NCBI GenBank assembly: GCA_907163375.1
Contig: CAJQUW010006977.1
Span: forward strand, 403,576 to 467,575
Reading direction: 5' to 3'
DNA length: 64,000 bases
Source of the DNA: Prostheceraeus crozeri
Lineage: Eukaryota > Platyhelminthes > Polycladida > Euryleptidae
Positions 10,975-23,520 of this stretch are shown one piece after another; the stretch's first letter is position 1; each line of letters starts with the position of its first letter. The notes beneath the pieces are model-generated. The model worked only from the letters and a program-made list of their open reading frames with translations, had not been told where the DNA came from and made no database searches. The position numbers and the translations under genes are program-made.

Positions 10975-13593
10975 CAACATTAAATTGAGAATTGTTAAAA
11001 TTGAAATGGGAATAGTCCAGATTGAAATGAGAATTTCAATATCAAAATGGGAATAGTCAATATCAAAGTGAGAATAGTCAAAATTAAAATGAGAATTTAT
11101 TTTTAATGATTTTTTCCCTACTTTTGACAGTTTATCCTTGTTAAAATCATACACAAGACATGCCAAGACGGTAGAGGAGGATGTCTGGATGTTGATAATG
11201 ACTGTAGTTCATAGTTTTTAACATAAGTACGTTTATGAAACTCACTATCTTAATTTCAAAGCATGATGTACATATACTATATATAGTATATCGACACAAG
11301 GTGTTTATGCGTTTACCTTACGTATATAATGGCTTCGGTTTTTTAACAATAGGTTTCCCTACTAAATGATCTAAATGAAAATTAAGCCTACTTGCAATTG
11401 AGGGTATTAAAACGTTCATCAGATTCATAAAAGAACAATCCTTCTTGATTTTGATCAATTAACCTTTCCTCACACTGCAATGACAGCACAGTGACTGGTG
11501 TTCCCCAGGCATCATTTTTCAAGATTATACAAAAAGGATTGGTGATATGATAGATAATTCTTTTCGTGAGAATTCTGTCTGATGCACATTTTAAGCATAG
11601 ATATCTAGAACTCGGTGACTGGTGACTGGCGTTCCCCAGGCATTTTCTTTCAAGATTAATTAAACAAAAAGGATTGGTGATATGACTATTCTTTGCGTGA
11701 GAATTCTGTCTGATGCGCATTTCAAGCATAGATATCTATAAAACTGGACATATATAAGAATGACATGTTAGGCAATTCGAACAGAATCACGGAACCATCT
11801 ACTTCGCGGAGAGAACCTAAGCAGAATGTCAGAGTCCCAGTACATGAAGAAGGTGGATGCATCGGGGAAAAGGTCTCAGATTTTGGCCTCTTTCAATAGC
11901 GGTGGTGAATGGAGACAATTGGCTACAAGTTTAGATGTGAAAACGTCGACTGCATATCGATGGATTTCGGGAAGGCGTAAAATCTGACCGACGAGAAGGA
12001 AACCGCCGTCGCAAACTGAACGATGATCATCGTCAGTTTCTGATCACGAGAATTGAGGATAATCCAAGGGTAACTCTGAATGATTTGAAGAATCAATTGA
12101 ATTCAACATACAGTATCGTAGTTTCAAAGGAATGCATTCGACAGCATTTAGATACTTCTCTATATACGTTGAAAGCTATACGTTTTGAACAGAGAGGGCC
12201 AATATGCAAGTTAACAAAGAAATGCGGAAACAATTTGCAACCGATCTTTTACATTATCAATCGATGAATTTGCCTGTCCTATATATGGATGAAACAAACT
12301 TCAATCTCCATATCACAAGGAAGGAGGGTCGGTCACTTCGAGGAACTCGATGTACAACAGTGGCAGCTGGAAGTCGAGGAGCCAACGTACATCTCATTGG
12401 ATGTATCAGCAGTATCGGTTTGATATACCATGAGGTTCGACGAGGATCCTTCAAGAAAGAAGATGCCACAGAATGGTCCCGTGAATGTCTGAGACGTGCC
12501 AATGAAATCTACAACTCTATTGTTGTGTTGGTCTTGGACAATGCCCATGCCATGCTGGTATTGATGAAGTTATTCAGGAGGAAGAGTTTCGGATGCATTT
12601 CATTTTGCGGCTAGCACCATACATCCCGATGCTGAATCCAATCGAGCGAGCATGTCATGTTTAAAAGCCGCTGTGAAAAGCAAACTTGCAGAGCAGATGC
12701 AGAGTATGCTTTCCAACGATCATGCAGGCATCAGTCAAACTGAAGCGAGATTGCGACAGCTTGAGAGTGCGATAATCAACTCAATACCAGAAATAAAACC
12801 AGCAAATGTGCGAATTTCGTGGCGTCCATCCAGAACCTACTACCTAGTGTGTTGAACCTAGAAGACGTTCAGTTCTAAATTATTCAATTATGTAATTTAC
12901 GTGTGTATGATTACAAACGAAAACAATCTTTGGAAATAGATTTTTTTATTTATTATTCAAATGGGTGAGAGATTTATGAAATATAGGGTAAACTGCTTAT
13001 TATCATTAGATTCACAGTACATACTATATCTATCAATTGATTCGCCGTCATTAAATTACGTCAATTTAATGTCTATTATTTTTACGTCTTTGAATACAGG
13101 TAATTCTCCAAGCGACAAAGTCGTGTTAGTTAAAAGAATGAAGTAAGGTAAACGCATAAACACCTTGTGTCGATATACTTTATATAGTATATGTACATCA
13201 TGCTTTGAAATTAAGATAGTGAGTTTCATAAACGTACTTATGTTAAAAACTATGAACTACAGTCATTATCAACATCCAGATATCCTCCTCTACCGTCTTG
13301 GCATGTCTTGTGTATGATTTTAACAAGGATAAACTGTCAAAAGTAGGGAAAAAGTCATTAAAAATAAATTCTCATTTTAATTTTGACTATTCTCACTTTG
13401 ATATTGACTATTCTCATTTTGATATTGACTATTCTCATTTTGATATTGACTATTCTCATTTTGATATTGAAATTCCCATTTCGATATTGACTATTCTCAT
13501 TTTGATATTGAAATTCTCATTTCAATGTTGACTATTCCCATTTCAATTTTGGCTGTTCTCAATTCAATCTTGACTATTCTCAATTTAATGTTG
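10975..13593 (+). mobile_element. IS630/Tc1-type DNA transposon with long arms made of 21-bp repeats
   Basis: The element is bounded by inverted ends CAACATTAAATTGAGAAT, left at 10975 and right ending 13593. Its arms are about 348 bp (10975-11322) and 451 bp (13143-13593). They align throughout, except that the right arm has about eleven and the left about six units of a 20-21-bp repeat with consensus near TTCTCATTTTGATATTGA. A broken transposase lies between. No target duplication is evident: flanks are CCTTTT and TTCGTC. At 11492-11745 a segment of about 125 bp containing GTTCCCCAGGCAT is duplicated in tandem upstream of the transposase. The element sits in a GFM2 intron in the gene's orientation. 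Confidence 0.85.
11826..12660 (+). pseudogene. IS630/Tc1-family transposase, broken
   Basis: An N-terminal helix-turn-helix region starts at an ATG at 11826 and includes WRQLATSLDVKTSTAYRWIS, the usual DNA-binding start of this superfamily. The catalytic triad is visible: the first aspartate in VLYMDETNFNLH (about 12283), the second in VVLVLDNAHA (about 12530), and the glutamate in YIPMLNPIERA (about 12625). A stop interrupts the frame near 11980. Frame changes occur near 12200 and 12550, so no active protein is expected. The GRSLRGTRCTTVAAGS block after the first aspartate resembles the Tc1-like branch common in oomycetes and other protists as well as animals. Confidence 0.8.
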
Positions 13594-13708
13594 TTCGTCT
13601 CGATTGCCGACCAACGAATCAATCCATGACTGTGCGGCATAGTGTTGACAATTTACTACTTTTTCTCATAAGTCGCCAACTCAGCTTGATGCATCTCTAC
13701 AAGATCAA

Positions 13709-13716
13709 CAAAGCCC
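13709..13716. repeat. Target site duplication of the hAT element, left copy
   Basis: CAAAGCCC stands here and again at 17344-17351, directly outside the terminal inverted repeats. An exact 8-bp duplication is diagnostic of hAT integration. Confidence 0.95.
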
Positions 13717-16700
13717 CAGGGACGTAGCCAGGATTTTGAATTGGGGGGGGGGGGCGGGGCTAAATGCAAAGGGATTAAACTTCGAAGACTTTTGAAGTCT
13801 CATGAAATCTGACAATGATGTTAGCAGAAAATGAGTCAGATATTTTTACCTCCACAAACCTGGTACGACTAAATTAGACTGCTGCATTTCTAATATTATA
13901 ATTAGTGTTTGATTATATTTAGGATGCTAGGATCGTAACCCAAGTATCACTCATTAATGGAATTGCAGGTAAATTGATAAATTATTGAGACAAGGGCTTT
14001 AATATTTTGTTGTTTAGTTTATATCAAATTTCGCATCAGCATTTTGATAATTATCGAGTCAGACGACACTTAAAACTTTATGTAGGATTTTTCTCAGACC
14101 TATGTCACCTATGTGATAGTTGAATATTAGTTATCAGCATAATTTAGATACATGTAATTGTAACTTCAATGATAGGGTCTCATTTTTCAAATTATAAGTA
14201 TAACGTTTTAATTATAGACGTGTATTATAGGCTGGTATACTAATAATGATGACGGATTACGTCATTGGAAACCGCTCCCTTTTATGTCTTTACTCCTTCT
14301 ATAATCTAGATCAAATTTAAAACTCAAATTCAGAAAAAATTATATCTAACATCTGATGCAGAGGCATATAGTCTACATGTAGCTACAAAAGAAAATTTAA
14401 GCGCCGAGCAGCAGTACTGGCAAATCTGTCAATAACTTCGTGAACTGATGGTGTGCATTCACGATGGATCTGTAGGAAGAGAAGTGACTCGAGTCTGTCC
14501 TCAGTCAATGTACTGCGGATTGCAGTCAAAGTATTTTCTAATTTCGAAAACACACGTTCTGCTTGAGCAGTGGTAACAGGTAGACACGCCAACAATTCCA
14601 ACAGAATTGTCATATTGGGGAAAAATTTACTGCAGTGATCCAGTGTTTCGATAGCTGTGCGAGGTCGGCTTTCTGCAGATATGTCCTCCCATTTTTTTGT
14701 CCACAACTGGTATTCTTGTTTAATTGTTTCCAGAGAATCAGGGAAAAGCGCATCATATTGTTGGAAAGTCTTCCACAGTTCACTCCAATTGTTTTCGAAA
14801 CTTGAATTATGTAGGAAAGCAGGAATAGCTCTAGTAAACTGCAACACGGATCTCTGACGTCGCCAAACCGAAGCATTAAATCCTGAATAATGGCGTCAAT
14901 TGATGGGAAAAAATAATTGATGCGATAATAACTTTCCGCAGTTGGGTTTGGGTTAATATCATCAATTGCATTAGGTCGATAGACGGAACGCAAAGACGTC
15001 CTTGGTGAACGTAAACGAACATCAAGAAAGTCAGCCAAAAGTTCCATCTCACGGAACATCTTCGAAAATTTTTCTTCTGTACGAAGACACTGTAAGAGTT
15101 CCTGTGTGTCATTTAATAAAGCAATGGCTTTGATTAAATCAATTTCCACACATTGTAAAGCACGAGTGGGAGGCAACAAAATACCCGAAATTGTTTCAAG
15201 AATAACAAGACCAACAATGAAATCTGACTGACAAACAGAATCCTTCAAAGATTGTGCTGACTGTCGAATATCAATCGATGACCATGTTTTCATGGTCTCA
15301 AACGCACTGATAACGAAAGGGAGTAGCTGACGAAGGGTAACAATAGCCGTATGTCTTTCTATAAACCGCGTGGTGCACAGAGTAGTAAGATGCTTTTTGC
15401 TGATCCTTGTATCTTCAGCCTGATCAATTGGTGTCTTTAATAGATTCGTACATTTAGGACTAGAGCGAAATAATTTAGATATTTTACGAACTACGTCTTC
15501 TGTATGCCTTATTTCTGGAATTTTGATGGCTTCTGAAGCGCTCAAATTGAGGCAGTGCATTGCGCAATGGAAATATGAAGCAAATGCTGCTTTCTCTTTG
15601 AAAACAGTGGCAGCTCCAACTCGACTACTAGCCATGGCAGTTGCACCATCATAACCTTGAGCGATGCACTTTTCAAGGTCCAAACCAAGATCCTGGACCT
15701 TTCGAAGTAATGTTCCCCAATAGCAGCTCCGCTGAGCCTGACCTCCGATGCCACATTAGTTTCATCCATTTGACTTTTGATCTCGGAAATCAGATCAACA
15801 ACAGCTATAGGATCTTCATGGATCTCCCATTTCCCTGTACATCCTTTCATTACATATCTAATACATACAGCTAGCTGTTCCCTTCTTTGTCTGTCCATCG
15901 TTTCATCCGCAATAATTGCCCAACACCTGGCCCTCAGAATTTGAAGAACTTTTTTCTCTTTGACTAAAGTTCCGGCTATTTTAATCAATTCTTTTGAATA
16001 GAAGCAGACTGGTAGGTAGCATTCGCCTGAGCAGATTTTAGATGCAATAGAAGATTTGGATCTCCGCCACGAGCACGATACCTCAAAAGAGCTCTAAAAT
16101 TCCCATCGTTTGAAATAGGCTCTGCATCTGAATTTACGCTGCCGGTTTCTCCAAAGGATCCCCGCAGAGCTATATTTTGACGACCGCAAGTGAGAATTGT
16201 GTCGACGATGGGCTCAAGAAACTGTCTATTCTGTTTAATTTTTTCCATGTTTGCCGTGACCAACTGATCTTTGATACTTGTCTGTTTAGAGAATAGTACA
16301 TTTCTAAAATTCTCCATAGCCAGTATACAAGATTTATGGTACTCAGTAGCCTGATGTGCAGACAAAGCACCATGTTTACCGGTTAAATCATCATATCTAT
16401 CAAGTGGTTTTGATACAAGTTTCCTGCACACTGGCCGTGACCATTTGAACGTCCACCAACTCCCAAAGAAGTCATAAATAAAACGCATGGAATACAAAAA
16501 GCACCTGCTAAGCCTTCTACTTTACTCACAGTAAGCCAAGGAAAGTTCTTCAAATGCTGAGGTAAGAGTCGACGAATTCTTTCCTTACCTGACTTTTTGT
16601 GAATCGAGGAAGGAAAGTCACTATCTTTTTCTGGTTTCCATGAGTCGAGAAATCTCCGGCGATCATCATCGGATAAATCTGTTCTATTAGCTGCTAGACC

Positions 16701-17343
16701 AATATCGTTTGAATAAGGATGAATACAGTCATTGGTTGTCTTCGGAACACGATCGATATTTGGAGATTGTGATAAACTTTTGTGTTCAATTTCATCAAGT
16801 TCAGGAGGAATAGATGTTGATTCAGCAGAAGAGCTAGAGGCAATCAAAAGCGTCGACGATTGAATGTTATTTGACGAATCGACAGCCACTTCCTTTCGAG
16901 ACACTTTCGGAAAAAAATTGAGAATGCTGTCATTTTTGGCTTTTCTTTTATTTGTTGCCATATAAATGATTGTAATAGATATGAGATCGACGAAACGAAT
17001 CACTTCCGAAGCACAAGTTAAGTCCACAGTCGAGTCAGCGCGTCGGAGCTAATTTATCGGCTTGGTATAGTAGCCTTCTGTGCAAAGCGAGGGAAGCATT
17101 AGGGAAAGACAATAGGAACTGACTTCACTAACATCCAATCAAAATAAAGCTGAGGTTTTCATTTACCGACGACTGGAATTCATTTGACTACGTCATAGGA
17201 ATCACTATGACAAAAAGTTGATTAATAGCGTAGGACAGATTAACTTCGTTATTTATGAAATTATAATTTTTAAGCACATCGGATGCCGCTCCGATTGGGG
17301 GGGGGGCATGGCCCGGTGGCCCCCCCCTCTGGCTACGCCCCTG
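13717..17343 (-). mobile_element. hAT transposon, near full length, with intact ends
   Basis: The left end CAGGGACGTAGCCAGG and the right end, read inverted as CAGGGGCGTAGCCAGA, form the terminal inverted repeats. Poly-G runs lie just inside both ends (about 13741-13753 and 17296-17306). The 8-bp target duplication is exact, so the element is recent or well preserved. It carries one transposase gene on the minus strand in five overlapping reading-frame segments. The length of 3627 bp suits an autonomous hAT. It landed only 123 bp from the IS630/Tc1 element. Confidence 0.95.
14383..16961 (-). pseudogene. hAT transposase with TTF/ZMYM-like zinc finger and C-terminal dimerisation domain
   Basis: The likely start is the ATG at 16961 (MATNKRKAKNDSILNFF), an opening common to this hAT branch. 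Next come a cysteine pair in GAFCIPCVLF (near 16480) belonging to a TTF-type finger, the RNase H-like core with ADETMDRQRREQLAVCIRY, then GYDGATAMAS and HCAMHCLNL. At the C-terminus TTAQAERVFSKLENTLTAIR (about 14570-14515) is the hAT dimerisation region. The closest known relatives are ZMYM1/THAP12-type domesticated transposases and their free elements. Frames change near 16490-16385, 15985, 15680-15540 and 14850-14610, so at least four indels separate it from a single ORF. Confidence 0.88.
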
Positions 17344-17351
17344 CAAAGCCC
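17344..17351. repeat. Target site duplication of the hAT element, right copy
   Basis: CAAAGCCC matches 13709-13716 exactly and starts at the base after the terminal CTG of the right inverted repeat. Confidence 0.95.
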
Positions 17352-20030
17352 TGTGACTGAGTCCAGAATAATAAGTATGACATTATGACGCTATTGTTAT
17401 TTTTATTGTACGAAAACAGTTGCGTCGCTTTAAAGGCTACCTGGTGCAGATCAATTGGTCACTTCACTATCAACTAAAAATGATAAGATAGCGCATGCAC
17501 TGTGGTAAAATCAACAGCTGGTCAACAAGATATGCTAACAGCAACACTTCACATTTTTGAGCGCAATCTCAACGAGCGACTCATAACGCAGACTCACATA
17601 GCCAGAATCTGTTCTATGTAATTTCTTAGGACATTTTTCAAATTTCTTCCTTTGCGGAATACCGAGTCCAAAGATAGACCGAACAGGGTCTTGAGAGCTT
17701 AAATTTTCTCTCGAAAGATGTGTGATTCCACATGCAAACTTTATTAAAACAGCTTTCGTATACGAAGATAGTCTATAAACGACAGCATGCAACTTGACTG
17801 ATTCGTCTTGGAGAGTATGCTATTCACTATCACATGCAGCTCATAATCATGTTAACGGATTCACATGTTCAATTTGAGAACGGTGCATTTTAGCAGTCAG
17901 TTTATGATTGTTCAGATGAATAAATAAATACAAACAAGACACGGTAAAAAATTCGAAGTATCCAGGAGACGGAAGATACCAAAGTTAAACAACTGCTCTA
18001 GTGGAGAATCGTGTAAAGAATTACGTGACTTAATATCAAGAATGTGTGAAGATTCATGCATATCACATTCAATCGTTTGAATAAAGTCTCTGCTAATCAT
18101 TGTATTCATTGTCTCCTCTGTCGCATTTTTGTTGTGATCATTTTAGAAATAAGTCGACCGACTTGCGCTTCTGTATCTTTTTGTATAATAATTATAATTA
18201 TATTATATTATAATGCTTATTATATTACAATTGATATAAATCGATTAATAGAAGAGAAGTGGACGATGCACACCATAGGCTTCCGGTTCTACTTCTTAGA
18301 ATTCTTGCAATGCGAGTTTATCTTCAATTTCGAGATGATTTCTCTCTTCGATTTCTTCCATTTCGTATTGCATCTGTATTTAATCACAAAAAATGTAGAG
18401 ATCGAAAACTCGAATAATTATTCAACAGAACCCGGGTCTCTCAAATAGAACGCATCCTAGAGTAGAACTCCCCGTGTAGAATGGAATAAAACAAATTCTT
18501 TATAATTTACATTGTATTTCACTCTCGATGGCTTTGTCATAAAAATGATTGAAATGAGTTTGAAATGCATTATTGCCCGGCATTGGAGGGTATCTAATGC
18601 ACCATTATATGCCCGCCAATTTCACATAGAATTCTCACCGCACCAGATAGCCATTAACCGTCATTCGTCACTCCAGCTTGAGAATTCATTAATTAATAGC
18701 TTGGTTAACTGATATTTGAAATCAGATTTAGATAGAAATCTGAATTTCAAATCTACTCACATTTGCAAACATTCATAGACTTTCAAACTTCTCAGGAATC
18801 ACTATCTTTTGAGAGAGCAAACTTTCATACACTTCAATAAAAGTGAATCAAAGATTTCTTCATCTCTCCATTATCTGTTAATAATCAGTGATCACTAATT
18901 GCAATATTCATAGACTTCTCAAGAGTTACATACAATAGCATTATAGTGATATTGCGAATACATCTTCTTATGGTTGTTAGGATGGATTAGTTATTATATC
19001 ACTATTATCAAACGATCAAATGTCAATGAACTTATGGACCAGTGACGATATCAGACAGTCTGCTAAGAACACAAACGTGGTCGGCTTTCCATGGCATCCA
19101 AAGTCCTAGTAGATGCCTATCCAATATTGATGTCATGCTTCCATAGAAATTAACAATCCATGAAAGTACTATTATCTACTTCTATGTTGCATTTTGCATT
19201 TGTATTTTCAAGTAACCGATATATAAACTTTTTTTTGCATGTGAGCCTTATGATACTTATCCCAAGTATCATCTAAGCTTAACTTCTCAGCTTACTTTGC
19301 ATTGTGGGAAAAAAAATGTAGCAAAAAAGTAGCCCGTTGGATCTACTTATTTTGATTCATAGAAATTCCGTTCTACATTAGAAAATGTAGAACGCATAGT
19401 TCAACATAGTGGAGATAGGAAGGGAGTTTGATAATACTACATTGTGTATATTTTTTCAATATTTTTGATTTTTAAGCGAAAAATGTTTAAATTGTGAAAA
19501 ATGTCACTTTCACGCCAGAAATTGCATTCAACCTATCACGACTGATCGCGATTGAAGTTGTTAATTTATTGGCTTGCAAATAGTAATAATTATATACCGA
19601 CATCTGCATTGACAGTCACATCTCAGATCTTGAGAGTTTCGTTTCTCACTGACTATAAAGTCAATTGATATTCAAATTGCCAACACTTCTAACGAAAACC
19701 TAGGAGAACAACAATCTGGAGTTTGGTAATGGTTGAAACGGAATCGTGGTCCGGAGGATCCTAAGTATTTGGGGAAAGGTAGGCTGTCCCGGATTCTATA
19801 AAGGCCCTCACTATGACAGAGCCAACTATTTTATATTCTATGGTCGAAGCAATTTTACGCCTGAAATTCCTAAGACTCGAAAATATAGTCATGAGATAAT
19901 TACTTAAATTGACACGATAATGATGGTGGAACAGTTCGACAATATAAGCCTTCTCACGTCGCATTTCCCCTAAATCACCCTATTACATGTTAATATCAAA
20001 TGATTTATCACATCTTGATTTGCTTTGTAG

Positions 20031-20352
20031 GTGTACATTATCACAACGTGCTATGCCATTACTGTGCGGTAGCTCCAAGATGGATATTGGTGTGGATACT
20101 TTAATGGATGCAACAGTTGACTTCTTACCAAGCCCGCTTGAACAGCACACTCAGTTTCTCCGGGACTACACGCCAACACGTCTTTGTTGCATGGCCTTTA
20201 AGACGATATTTGATCAGCACCAAGGGATTTTAACTTTCGTACGCATTTACAGTGGTGAAATCAACATTGGGAAGAAATTATACAATGCTACACAATCGTG
20301 TTTTGAACATCCTATTCGACTCCTTAGACCAACCGCAAATTTCTATGAAAAG
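20031..20352 (+). CDS. GFM2: GFM2, internal exon: end of G domain and start of domain II
   Basis: The acceptor is TTTGTAG. The first base completes the arginine codon left by the previous exon, giving ALRR followed by CTLSQRAMPLLCGSS, which matches the EF-G G5 region. LMDATVDFLPSP ends the G domain, and MAFKTIFDQHQGILTFVRIY is the start of the domain II beta-barrel. The exon ends in frame at ...NFYEK with AAG followed by GTAATT. GFM2 tolerates sequence change in this region, but length and spacing match the family. The donor is moderate, and a MITE terminus begins only 7 bp into the intron. Confidence 0.93.
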
Positions 20353-20359
20353 GTAATTC

Positions 20360-21365
20360 CACAGAATTAGATTCATCTGCGCGCGCTTCGGTTTCCTAGA
20401 ACGGAATTATTGTATCTCTCCTTAATATCGAAATGGCACACATTGACATTCGGTTGAACTTGACAGAGCTCGTGGTCGTAATTGGTTTAAGCCGATTCAG
20501 CCAATCAGAGCGCTTCATTTGCTCATTTCAGAAATGTCATCCTGGCGAACTGTGTGAAGTGCTTCTAAGCAGCCGCAAGAGCATAAAATTCACAGATGCC
20601 ATGTCAGTAAAATCAGCTCTACCATTATGTCAGTTAGGATTAATAACTGTCATACAGCCATACCTATAGTAGGCATTTCGGTACTTAAGGGCTATCTCAC
20701 CCTCAGGTTTTCAAATTTGTCTAAAATCTGCAAAGATGAATCAATCATCACCAAACTGCAAGTAGACGTACTTAACTATATTTTCTACACACATTCAAAT
20801 ATTTGTGCAGATCGAACAAGTGCCTTTTGCATTAGAGACGATGAAGAGTAGCGATGTCAACAGCCTGATCTGACTTCGTCTGTTCGACGCGTTATTACTC
20901 GAGTCTGCATGCTCTCTCTACCTCTTCGTCTCATCCACTGCTATTTGAAATCTTCTCACGACCACTATCTTGCCACGGCTTTTCTAAGTTAAAAATGTTA
21001 GTCCAAGAGGTGGCCTGGTCATCATCACTTCAGCAGTTGTCGGGAAATAACTTTGTTGAGCTCAAGTCCTTTCTGCTCTGACGATATGGTCAGAAGAATT
21101 CAAATCAAGTTGCAGACGTCACTGCCCTTCAAGTTATCGCCCCTTATTTAAAAAGTGCATGTCCGATTTGCACAAACTTTCGAATGTAGGTAGAAAATAT
21201 CCTCATCGACGCGCACATAAAGTTTTGTGACGATTGATTCATTTCAACGGATTTTAGAAAAATTTGAAAACGTGGGGATATAACCCATCAGTATCGACAT
21301 TTCTTGAAGTGAAACTTGTAATATTTTAGAAACCGAAGCAGATAAACAAAATATTTAATTCTGTG
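20360..21365. mobile_element. hAT-type MITE, long subfamily, starting 7 bp into the GFM2 intron
   Basis: The left end CACAGAATTAGATTCATC is the same as at 2677, and the right end TTTAATTCTGTG is the same as at 3286, so both termini of one subfamily are present about 1 kb apart. The expected 8-bp duplication of GGTAATTC is not found at the right end, where GACACATC follows. The original right boundary may therefore have been rearranged together with the adjoining MITE at 21366. Internal sequence has no coding features. Confidence 0.7.
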
Positions 21366-21865
21366 GACACATCACAATTAGACAACTTGCTCCTTCTCGA
21401 ATGGATAATTCGTGTATCACTTGCTATTGGAAATGGCAAACAATAAGCTGTCAACAGGGGACACCAGAGCCAGTGAGAGATGCGTGCGTGCTGTGATATC
21501 ACTTCGCACACACCAAACACACATCGATGCGTGGCTTCGATTCAGCGTATGCACTATACAGTGAGCAATACCGAGGAGAGGATGTGAAATCATCAAGTGA
21601 ACTAATTTTCGTGCGCCTGCTACTTTCTTTAATAATGATCGGAAGGGCCAACATTATGGAGAAAACTTGTGGGCAATGATCTGAATTCTTCGAATCTGAA
21701 GGAATTTTGGCAATCGAAGCACTTTGCCGGAACTCACATTAATCCGCAAGCGACGCACGACTTTTTTCCTATCTCTGTAAGGTATAAGGAATTCCCTTTT
21801 GCCCACTTAATAGGTTCCTCGATGTGCCGTCCATTTCGTATTAATCACACTTTCTGCTTAACAAA
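21366..21865. mobile_element. hAT-type MITE, second subfamily, head degenerate
   Basis: From CACAATTAGACAACTTGCTCC to about 21865 this matches 2759-3253 closely, including GGAAATGGCAAACAATAAGC and GCAAGCGACGCACGAC. It directly abuts the element at 20360-21365, mirroring the order seen at 2677-3286. The shared order at two distant sites means the pair is either a composite that moved together or a preferred insertion arrangement. Confidence 0.65.
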
Positions 21866-22382
21866 GTTGTTAGTTTACAACAAATACTTAAAGTCTTCGC
21901 ACAAAAGTGATTCTGGTTCGATGCTGTGCTTGATCTGCCTTCTTTAATGCACGTTTCCCCAATTGCACGTTTCCTTTGTACATCGCTACGCAAAATTATC
22001 AAATTAAAATAAAAAGCAAATACCATTATTTTGAACCGGTTGTCGACATAATTGCATTGTAACGAATAATCGAATTCATGGCACTGGATTCAGAGTAGCA
22101 CATCGTAAATGAAGCAGAGATGATGCGAATGGCTTTGATGCTCGCCGTTTCAGTGGCTGTTTCAATGCTGCCCCTTTCTCCATATCAGATTTTGCTATTC
22201 ACTGTCACGTCTGAATGTTAATATAACTTGGGGATGAACCTGACAACAACCTAAGACACTTAAATCACTTTTATATACAGCTAAAGTAGCATATTGACAG
22301 ATAGATATCTGAAATAATGAATTGCAGATGTATTAGGAAGTCATCAGAAAATTTTCATATAAAAGTGAGAAGCACGAAAACG

Positions 22383-22770
22383 TCATGATATTTTTGTAAC
22401 TTTAAAATTCACATTTTGCAATATAACACTTACTTTTACATTATCCGTTTGACGTCCTTTTCTCCATTTCCGTTGCGTTGGACGATGATTCTTGATGGAA
22501 TGCCTCCAACTGTTCCGATAGAGGGCGTCGGCGGCTTTGAGGCCCTGTTGCCGACAATCTGCGGACACTGTTTCCTCCCAGGTCTTCTTTGGGTGGCCTC
22601 TTGATGTTGGTTCGCTGATCTTCATCTTCCATACCTTCTTTACCCAATCGCTAACATCTTTCCGCCTGATGTTCTCCATGCATCTGATGATGAAGATGAT
22701 GCTTGGTCATTTTTCTTTTCAACCGTCCAGCATGAAGTTATTTGCTCGGTCCATTTGAAGTGTCCTAATG
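22383..22770 (-). mobile_element. LINE 3' fragment
   Basis: The minus strand reads MENIRRKDVSDWVKKVWKMK, then SRGHPKKTWEETVSADCRQQ and LYRNSWRHSIKNHRPTQRKW. This is the conserved tail beyond the reverse transcriptase of a LINE clade, with the GHPKKTW version of the basic motif. The frame is open for 98 codons. It faces the LINE fragment at 22833 head to head. Confidence 0.75.
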
Positions 22771-22832
22771 CAATGGTTGGATCTCATTGGCTTTCACAAG
22801 ATGTCATCCTGTCTAACCAACCCCACAGAGGA

Positions 22833-23520
22833 TCGCCGCTCTCGTAATCATTGCTCCAGTTTATCAAAGAGTGCAAACTGAAGTGTCATTAGCACGTAGC
22901 AATAATCCTAAGTCCTTTTTCCAATTTGTGAAATCAAAGCAGCGTTCTTCCTCAGCTTTCAGCCCGATAAAATATCCAACTCCGATGATGCTGTCTGTAA
23001 TCCTTAAAGAATGATTAATATCTTTAGGAGATTTTACCTCATATGCGTTTTCTCTAAAGAATCTTATACCTGATGTACCGATAGCCTCTTCCCACGCATC
23101 TCCGCAGTAAACTGTTCACCTGAAAAGATTTTTTGCATCTTTCTATGCGTAAAACTTTTGTCTCTTCTGGTCCAGATGGTCCATATGTCTGTTTTTAGGA
23201 AGCTGCTGCTATTCTGATTCCTCTACTGTCACACATTCTCTCCTTTTTACTCAATGCTCTTCATCAAGTATTTGGAAACTTGAGCATGTTATATACAATT
23301 TACAAGAAAGGAAGTCATAAGCAGACGGCTAATTATCGTCCCGTCAGTCTTGTTTCCACAGCCTCCAAATGTATGGAATGTGAAATCGGGGATAGTTTGT
23401 AGCAGTTTTGGAGTTTTGGAATAAGTATTCGTTGAGCTCACAATGCGGCTTCCGAGTGTATTCAGCTTGCTGGCGAGTTTTTAGAAGATCTCACTTCTAA
23501 TATCGATCGTGCCATTTAGA
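22833..23520 (+). mobile_element. Degenerate LINE, N-terminal part of the reverse transcriptase
   Basis: Plus-strand frames give SNNPKSFFQFVKSK (about 22900-22945), typical of the endonuclease-RT linker in CR1-like LINEs, then YKKGSHKQTANYRPVSLVST (about 23300-23360), the first RT block, and SSQCGFRV (about 23436-23460), the F-FRK-like block. Several frame changes and stops separate these blocks. The downstream catalytic blocks are missing. It is a different fragment from the LINE at 9140-10790. Confidence 0.75.

Larger units (their letters stand above)
2454..20030 (+). other. GFM2 intron of 17.6 kb, filled with transposons
   Basis: The intron opens with GTATCA and closes with TTTGTAG. Its named occupants are listed separately. 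The stretches 3287-4210, 7889-8869, 13594-13716 and 17352-20030 hold nothing recognisable beyond AT-rich sequence and short ORFs without family features. A perfect 10-bp inverted repeat, GTTCTACATT and its complement separated by four bases, lies at about 19371-19394. No alternative exon in frame with GFM2 was seen. Confidence 0.85.

Noticed and set aside
11492-11745. GTTCCCCAGG duplicates read as the GVPQG block of a LINE reverse transcriptase
   Set aside because: Only the five-residue block matches; surrounding frames have no other reverse transcriptase motif, and the segment lies inside the IS630/Tc1 element as a tandem duplication.
13298-13531. Protein with heptad-like YSHFDID repeats
   Set aside because: The repeat is the 21-bp subterminal array of the IS630/Tc1 element translated in frame; the left arm gives the same peptide on the other strand.
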